Below are positions 14,659 to 19,125 of a stretch of 19,125 nt of DNA, piece by piece (positions within the stretch are counted from its first letter, which is position 1; the number at the start of each line of letters is the position of its first letter). The stretch is from assembly GCA_905214175.1 (NCBI GenBank), contig CAJMLD010000010.1:1-19125 (forward strand), in the 5' to 3' direction. Made by a program: the position numbers and the translations under genes. The stretch comes from an uncultured bacterium (GTDB lineage Bacteria; Actinomycetota; Coriobacteriia; Coriobacteriales; Atopobiaceae). The notes beneath the pieces were generated by a model. It saw only the letters and a program-made list of their open reading frames with translations. It was not told where the DNA came from and did no database searches.

Positions 14659-15306
14659 ATGAAGATGCAGAAGGCGGAGGCCACCCGCAGGCTCGCCGAG
14701 GTCGGCGCGTTCGCCGTCGTGAGGGTCGAGACCGTCGAGCGCGGCCTCGAGATCGCCGACGGCCTGGTCAGGGGCGGCGTCCCGGCCATGGAGATCTCCT
14801 ACACCAACGCCAACGCGGGCGACGTGATCGCCGCCGTCAAGGACAGGTACGGTGACGGGATCCTCGCGGGCGCCGGCACCGTGATGGAGGCCGCCACCGC
14901 GCGCCTCGCCATCATGTCCGGCGCCGAGTTCGTCGTCGCCAACATGGAGTCCGAGGAGGTCGCGCGCGTGTGCAACCTCTACCAGGTGCCCTACGCGCCG
15001 GGCTGCACCACGATGACCGAGGCCAACAGGGGGCTCGAGATGGGCGCCGCGTTCATCAAGTGCTTCCCCATCTCCAACACCTACGGCGTCCAGCTCGTGA
15101 AGCTCTTCAAGACGCCCACGCCCTGGATGCCCCTCATGGCCTCCGGCGGCATCAACCTCGACAACCTCGCGGACTGGGTGCGCGCCGGCGTGGACACCTG
15201 CGGCATGGGGAGCCTGCTCACCAAGGGCTCGGCGGACGACATCGCCAGGAACGCCGCCGAGGTGCGCCGCATCATCGACGAGACCCGCGCCGAAATGGGC
15301 GAGTAA
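14659..15306 (+). CDS. KDPG/KHG-family aldolase
   Basis: A 215-residue class I aldolase of the Eda family, which splits 2-keto-3-deoxy-6-phosphogluconate or 4-hydroxy-2-oxoglutarate into pyruvate and an aldehyde. Matching residues: the catalytic Glu45 in AMEISYTN, the GAGTV loop (71-75), PGCTTMTE (114-121), the Schiff-base Lys134 in AAFIKCFPI, and the phosphate-site loop ASGGIN (161-166). The Arg in the E-x-T-L-R-T motif of E. coli Eda is missing here, and the usual SP-L segment is ANMES. The substrate may therefore differ from KDPG. ATG 14659 has AGGGAG 4 nt upstream; a second ATG at 14665 is also possible. It is the last gene before a terminator and, like the previous aldolase gene, unusually GC-rich. 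Confidence 0.87.
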   Translation: MKMQKAEATRRLAEVGAFAVVRVETVERGLEIADGLVRGGVPAMEISYTNANAGDVIAAVKDRYGDGILAGAGTVMEAATARLAIMSGAEFVVANMESEEVARVCNLYQVPYAPGCTTMTEANRGLEMGAAFIKCFPISNTYGVQLVKLFKTPTPWMPLMASGGINLDNLADWVRAGVDTCGMGSLLTKGSADDIARNAAEVRRIIDETRAEMGE

Positions 15307-15335
15307 CGCCAACCCACATCAAAGATGCGGCATCT

Positions 15336-15377
15336 GGCCGTGCGGTTCTTCGCGAGTGTGGAGTCCGCACGGCCTTT
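15336..15377 (+). terminator. Hairpin terminator of the PTS-aldolase operon
   Basis: GGCCGTGCGG (15336-15345) pairs perfectly with CCGCACGGCC (15365-15374), followed directly by TTTCTC. The loop is long (19 nt) and the T-run short, so termination may be incomplete. It lies 29 nt after the KDPG-family aldolase stop. Confidence 0.65.
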
Positions 15378-15556
15378 CTCGTCAACACGCGCCATAGGGG
15401 TGCGACCCGAAGTCATCACTTAACCTGCATACCACTGCACGTTCACGGAGCCAGACGGGCGAGTGGGCGGTGAGCGAGTCACATCATGGAAGACTCTGCG
15501 TAGCATCAATAGTGCCGTACCATGCGGCTCACATGGCAATTTGAGGGAGGATCGTC

Positions 15557-16243
15557 ATGAAGTTCTTTATCGACACAGCAGACCTGGACGAGATCAAGCA
15601 AGCGGAGAGCTGGGGTGTTCTCGCTGGCGTCACCACCAACCCCTCGCTCTATGCAAAGACGGGCGGCAAGCTCGCAGACTTCGAAGACCACATGGTCAAG
15701 ATCTGCCATCTCTGCGAGGGGCTGCCCGTCTCGGCGGAGTCCCAGGCAAAGACCACCGAGGGCATGATTGCCGACGGCGAGCGCCTTGCTTCTCTTGCGC
15801 CCAACATCGTAGTTAAGCTCCCCATCTGCGAGGAGAGCCTTCCTGCGACCCATACGCTTGCGAAGGAGGGCATCCGCGTCAACATGACGCTCGTCTTCTC
15901 GGCACCGCAGGCACTTCTCGCCGCATCCGCCGGCGCGCGCTACATCAGCCCCTTCGTCGGCCGTTTCGATGACATTGGCGACGACGGCGTCCAGCAGCTT
16001 GCAACCGTGGTGCAGTGCGTCAAGAACTACACCTACGGCTACTGGGACGAGGAGGACGGCCCCGAGATCATTACCGCCTCCGTGCGCACGCCCAACCACG
16101 TGACGCAGGCGGCGCTGCTCGGTGCCGACATCGCCACCGTTCCGTTCTCGGCGCTCAAGAAGTGCCTGCGTCACCCGCTCACCGACCAGGGTCGTGAGCG
16201 CTTCGACGCGGATTGGGCTAAGGTCACAGGGGAGCAGGCCTAG
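15557..16243 (+). CDS. tal: Transaldolase (TalC/FSA-type)
   Basis: Transaldolase moves a dihydroxyacetone unit between sedoheptulose-7-phosphate and glyceraldehyde-3-phosphate in the non-oxidative pentose phosphate pathway. The protein has 228 residues, the short decameric FSA/TalC class. Motifs: MKFFIDTA, GVTTNPSL, the Schiff-base lysine Lys87 in NIVVKLPI, NMTLVFSAPQALLA and YISPFVGRFDD. E. coli fructose-6-phosphate aldolase has a Gln in its AQ motif and a Tyr in its APY motif. Here the equivalents are Glu (SAES) and Phe (SPF), the pattern of true transaldolases. A strong GGGAGG (15545-15550) precedes the ATG. It is the first gene of a three-gene operon with the split transketolase, 25 nt downstream. 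Confidence 0.93.
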   Translation: MKFFIDTADLDEIKQAESWGVLAGVTTNPSLYAKTGGKLADFEDHMVKICHLCEGLPVSAESQAKTTEGMIADGERLASLAPNIVVKLPICEESLPATHTLAKEGIRVNMTLVFSAPQALLAASAGARYISPFVGRFDDIGDDGVQQLATVVQCVKNYTYGYWDEEDGPEIITASVRTPNHVTQAALLGADIATVPFSALKKCLRHPLTDQGRERFDADWAKVTGEQA

Positions 16244-16268
16244 CCACGACCGTCTCGAGAGGAGACAC

Positions 16269-17135
16269 ATGAGCATTACGAGAACCACGCATGAGGTGCG
16301 GCTCATCGCCAACTCGATGCGCCACGACATCATCACGATGGTGTCGAAGGCAAAGTCGGGCCATCCTGGCGGGTCGCTGTCATGCACTGACATCCTTGCG
16401 ACGCTGTTCTTCACCGGTGTCATGAACTACGACGAGAATGACCCCGAGAATCCCGAGAGGGACCTCCTTATCCTCTCCAAGGGTCATGCCGCTCCGGCGC
16501 TCTACGCTGCCTTCCACCAGGTTGGCTGGGTGCGCGACGACGAGCTGGGCACGCTTCGGCAGCTTGGCTCGCGCCTGCAAGGGCACCCGGACAAGCACGC
16601 CCTCCCTGGCGTCGAGGTCTGCTCGGGATCGCTTGGCCAGGGGCTTTCGGTCTCGGCCGGCGCGGCGCTGGGTTTTCTCCTCGACGCTCCAGAGGGAACT
16701 CGTCCCCGCCACGTCTTCTGCGTGTGCGGTGACGGCGAGCTTCAGGAGGGCTCCAACTGGGAGGCGCTGATGTTTGCCCCCAACCACGGACTCTCCAACC
16801 TCACCATGTTCCTCGACCTCAACAACCTGCAGATTGACGGCGACGTGCGCAAGGTCAACTCCCTGGGTGACGTTGACGCCAAGCTCGCGGCCTTTGGCTG
16901 GCATGTGATCCACACCGACGGCCATGATATCGAGCGCCTGCACGCTGCGGTCGAAGACGCGCTTGCCTTCTCGGCGGCGCCCACGGCCATCGTGTGCGAC
17001 ACCGTCAAGGGCAAGGGCGTCTCGTTCATGGAGAACGAGGCGGGCTGGCACGGCAAGGCTCCCAACGAGGAGGAGACGGCCCTTGCGCTGGCCGACCTCG
17101 ATGCGGAGCGCGACCAGATCGAGAAGGAGGCCTAG
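16269..17135 (+). CDS. Transketolase, N-terminal subunit
   Basis: This 288-residue protein is the thiamine-diphosphate pyrophosphate-binding half of transketolase. Motifs: SGHPGGSLSCTDILATLFF (30-48), SKGHAAPALYAAF, GSLGQGLSVSAG, and the ThDP/metal motif GDGELQEGSNWEA...LDLNNLQ (154-188). It needs the C-terminal subunit encoded next to form an active two-carbon transferase. The ATG at 16269 has GAGAGGAG just upstream; longer frames running back into the transaldolase gene are rejected. It stops with TAG 2 nt before the next ATG, so equimolar synthesis is expected. Split transketolases are common in Coriobacteria, Clostridia and archaea. Confidence 0.94.
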   Translation: MSITRTTHEVRLIANSMRHDIITMVSKAKSGHPGGSLSCTDILATLFFTGVMNYDENDPENPERDLLILSKGHAAPALYAAFHQVGWVRDDELGTLRQLGSRLQGHPDKHALPGVEVCSGSLGQGLSVSAGAALGFLLDAPEGTRPRHVFCVCGDGELQEGSNWEALMFAPNHGLSNLTMFLDLNNLQIDGDVRKVNSLGDVDAKLAAFGWHVIHTDGHDIERLHAAVEDALAFSAAPTAIVCDTVKGKGVSFMENEAGWHGKAPNEEETALALADLDAERDQIEKEA

Positions 17136-17137
17136 CC

Positions 17138-18067
17138 ATGGGCAAGAGGGCAACACGCGAGGCCTTTGGCGAGACGCTCGTCGAGCTGGCCAACGAGGGC
17201 ATGAACGTCTGCGCGGTCGACGCGGACCTCGCGGGATCCACAACCACCAACAAGCTGCAGAAGGCTTACCCAGACCGCTTTGTGGACGTGGGCATTGCCG
17301 AGCAGGACATGATTGGCGTGGCATCGGGCCTCGCCCTTACGGGGCGAATCCCGTTTACGGCGTCCTTTGCCGTGTTTGGCGTTGGCCGCTGCTATGACCA
17401 GATTAGGAACACCGTATGCGATTCCGACCTTAACGTGAAGGTATGCCCCACGCATGCGGGCATCACGGTGGGCGAGGATGGCGCGACGCACGAGATGCTC
17501 GAGGACATTGGCATGATGCGGGCGCTCCCCAACATGCGTGTCCTGGTGCCGGCAGACTACCGCGCCGCAAAGGCCGCCATCCGCATTGCCGCCACCACCC
17601 CCGGTCCCGTCTACGTGCGCATGGGTCGCCACAAGGTGCCTGAGGTCTATGACGAATCGTTCGTTGGCGGCTTGCCGTACGCGGGCGTGCTGCGCGAGGG
17701 AACAGACGTCACCATCCTCGCCTGTGGCGTCGAGGTCGCCCAGTCGCTCGCTGCGGCGGACATCCTTGCACAGGCTGGCATTTCCGCCGAGGTCATCGAC
17801 GTCTTCTCGGTAAAGCCGCTGGCAGAGGACGTGATTCTCGCCTCTGCCGAGAAGACTGGCCGCGTCGTGACGGTCGAGGAGCATATGGTGTACACCGGCA
17901 TGGGCTCCGCGGTGGCCGCGCTTCTCGCCGAGAAGCGTCCCACGCCCATGCGCCTTGTGGGCATGAGGAGCTTTGGCACCTCTGCCCCTGGCGACGTGCT
18001 TCTTGAGCACTTTGGCCTTGACGGAGCAGGCATTGCCCGCCAGGTCGAGGAGTTTGTTCGCGCCTAG
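17138..18067 (+). CDS. Transketolase, C-terminal subunit
   Basis: A 309-residue partner of the preceding protein, holding the pyrimidine-binding and C-terminal domains. The catalytic glutamate that activates the ThDP aminopyrimidine is in VDVGIAEQDMIG (Glu55). Substrate-site segments THAGITVGEDGATHE and VYVRMGRHKVPEVY follow, then the C-terminal transketolase domain with VEVAQSLAAADILAQAGISAEVIDVFSVKPL and VVTVEEH. The ATG at 17138 has AAGGAGG 7 nt upstream, inside the end of the N-subunit gene. With the transaldolase it provides interconversion of pentose, hexose and triose phosphates, and can process C5 or C3 products of the upstream sugar operon. A strong terminator follows. Confidence 0.94.
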   Translation: MGKRATREAFGETLVELANEGMNVCAVDADLAGSTTTNKLQKAYPDRFVDVGIAEQDMIGVASGLALTGRIPFTASFAVFGVGRCYDQIRNTVCDSDLNVKVCPTHAGITVGEDGATHEMLEDIGMMRALPNMRVLVPADYRAAKAAIRIAATTPGPVYVRMGRHKVPEVYDESFVGGLPYAGVLREGTDVTILACGVEVAQSLAAADILAQAGISAEVIDVFSVKPLAEDVILASAEKTGRVVTVEEHMVYTGMGSAVAALLAEKRPTPMRLVGMRSFGTSAPGDVLLEHFGLDGAGIARQVEEFVRA

Positions 18068-18089
18068 TCACGGGCTGAGCAGCGCTTTT

Positions 18090-18137
18090 ACGGGTGCGCG
18101 CGACGGTGCAGCTGCCGTCGTGCGCACCCGTCGTTTT
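18090..18137 (+). terminator. Strong intrinsic terminator after the transketolase operon
   Basis: ACGGGTGCGC (18090-18099) pairs with GCGCACCCGT (18122-18131). A G-U pair and an inner CGACGG/CCGTCG (18101-18106/18115-18120) extend the stem to about 17 bp around an 8-nt loop. CG and TTTT (18134-18137) follow. Confidence 0.82.
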
Positions 18138-18231
18138 ATGGAGGCACCATCAGAGCTGTGGCCTTCTTGTGGCTTCCATCTGCGCGTTCTCTGTTAGCGC
18201 AAAGCTGCTCACGCGCGGCCGCACCGCCGCT

Positions 18232-18240
18232 TGGTATCAT
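18232..18240 (+). promoter_or_regulatory. Candidate extended -10 promoter of ftsE
   Basis: TGG-TATCAT (18232-18240) resembles an extended -10 element (TGnTATAAT), 43 nt before the GTG start of ftsE and after the transketolase terminator. No good -35 is seen 17 bp upstream. A TTGACG at 18240-18245 with TATGCA at 18262-18267 is an alternative. Assigned by eye. Confidence 0.35.
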
Positions 18241-18283
18241 TGACGCCGTATCTGCATCTGCTATGCAAGAAGAAGGAGCTTTC

Positions 18284-19125
18284 GTGGCCAACCACTTTCG
18301 CAGCACAGAGCGACAGGGGTCGGGCAAGGACGGCATGAAGCTTGTGCCTCCTAGCGAGCACATCGTGAGCAACGTCCCGGACATCGAGCCCGTCGAGAAC
18401 GCCGACGAGCCGCAAGTACCTGCCGCAACCGAAAACGCACCAGAGGCGGTCCACGTCGTCACGGCATCCGATCCCGCAGACTCTACCAGCGAGCAGCACC
18501 CCTACACCAGCGTTTTTGCCTCCCTTGCGGGCGATGACGCGCCGGCGACGCCGCGTACTGGTACCCCCACCATTTCGTTCAAGAACGTGAGCCTCGTCTA
18601 CCCGGCCCAGCCAAACAAGCCGGCCCTCGAGGGCGTGAGCCTGGACATCTACCCCGGCGAGTTCGTCTTTGTCGTGGGCCACTCGGGCTCGGGCAAGTCA
18701 TCGCTTTTGCGCCTCATTACGTGCGAGCGTCGTGCGACCTCCGGCCAGGTGCTCGTTGCCGGTCAGGACCTCACCAAGCTCAAGAACAAGAAGGTCCCGT
18801 ACCTCCGTCGCCAGATTGGCACCGTCTACCAGGACTTCAAGCTCCTGCCCGACAAAACGGTCTATGAGAACGTTGCCTTTGCGCTTGAGTGCATCGGCAA
18901 GCCTCGTGCCGTCATCAACGTGCAGGTCCCCGAGGTGCTTCGTCTTGTTGGCCTTGCCGAGAAGCAGGACAACTATCCCGACCAGCTCTCCGGTGGCGAG
19001 CAACAGCGCGTCTCCGTGGCAAGGGCGATGGTCAACCGCCCGCCGCTGCTCATCTGCGACGAGCCCACGGGCAACCTCGACCCGGCCATCTCGCTGGGCA
19101 TCATGAAGTTGCTCGATCGCATTAA
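18284..19125 (+). CDS. ftsE: Cell division ABC ATPase FtsE with N-terminal extension (3' truncated)
   Basis: FtsE pairs with the membrane protein FtsX at the division septum and controls peptidoglycan hydrolases. The frame from GTG 18284, with AAGGAG at 18273-18278, runs off the window after about 280 residues. The ABC domain starts near residue 95 (PTISFKNVSLVYP) and shows Walker A GHSGSGKSS (132-140), the Q-loop segment VYQDFKLLPDKTVYENVAF typical of FtsE, the signature LSGGEQQR (235-242) and Walker B LLICDEPTGNLD (Asp259-Glu260). FtsE proteins usually begin at the ABC domain. Here residues 1-94 form an acidic, Pro/Ala/Glu-rich, probably disordered extension. An internal ATG at 18335 lacks a good ribosome binding site and would still leave most of it. 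ftsX is expected directly downstream. Confidence 0.93.
   Translation, partial: MANHFRSTERQGSGKDGMKLVPPSEHIVSNVPDIEPVENADEPQVPAATENAPEAVHVVTASDPADSTSEQHPYTSVFASLAGDDAPATPRTGTPTISFKNVSLVYPAQPNKPALEGVSLDIYPGEFVFVVGHSGSGKSSLLRLITCERRATSGQVLVAGQDLTKLKNKKVPYLRRQIGTVYQDFKLLPDKTVYENVAFALECIGKPRAVINVQVPEVLRLVGLAEKQDNYPDQLSGGEQQRVSVARAMVNRPPLLICDEPTGNLDPAISLGIMKLLDRI

Noticed and set aside
15557..18067. A sulfoquinovose sulfo-transaldolase or sulfo-transketolase pathway
   Set aside because: Transaldolase and split transketolase occur there, but no sulfoquinovosidase, sulfo-sugar exporter or sulfolactaldehyde enzyme is present; a pentose phosphate role is simpler.

Overview
The window looks like a piece of a moderately GC-rich Actinobacteria chromosome, most likely class Coriobacteriia (Olsenella/Atopobium-like). 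This is an inference from protein style, GC content and gene set; no 16S is present. It opens inside the 3' end of a 23S rRNA gene, followed by 5S rRNA and strong rrn terminators (1-650).

Housekeeping block (838-8799, + strand). A 996-residue signalling/transcription protein has a MalT-like STAND NTPase half and a C-terminal SARP (winged helix + BTAD) half. It is followed by a tightly packed secA-prfB-yitT run: secA and prfB are 2 nt apart, and prfB and yitT overlap as GTGA. The RF2 protein carries Ser-Pro-Thr where the Ser-Pro-Phe stop-codon discriminator is expected. Stop codons in the window are skewed to TAG (8 of 15), with only two TGA.

Sugar region (8796-15377). A DeoR-family repressor on the minus strand is separated by a 414-bp AT-rich regulatory gap (about 29% GC over 9661-9840) from a divergent operon. 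That operon encodes an ascorbate-type (UlaA/SgaT class) PTS as separate IIA, IIB and IIC proteins, a two-helix membrane protein of unknown function, a KpsF/GutQ-like SIS phosphosugar isomerase, a DapA/NAL-superfamily aldolase and a KDPG-family aldolase. It ends at a hairpin terminator. None of the UlaD/E/F/G ascorbate enzymes are present, so the substrate is probably not ascorbate. PTS uptake, SIS isomerisation and two pyruvate-type aldolases suggest catabolism of an unassigned sugar, amino sugar or sugar acid.

Pentose-phosphate block (15557-18067). A TalC-type transaldolase and a transketolase split into N- and C-terminal subunits form a compact operon that can recycle C3-C7 sugar phosphates. 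It ends at a strong terminator. The window closes in a truncated ftsE (18284 onward), whose ABC domain follows an unusual acidic, low-complexity N-terminal extension of about 95 residues.

No tRNA, CRISPR array, insertion sequence or phage gene was seen.
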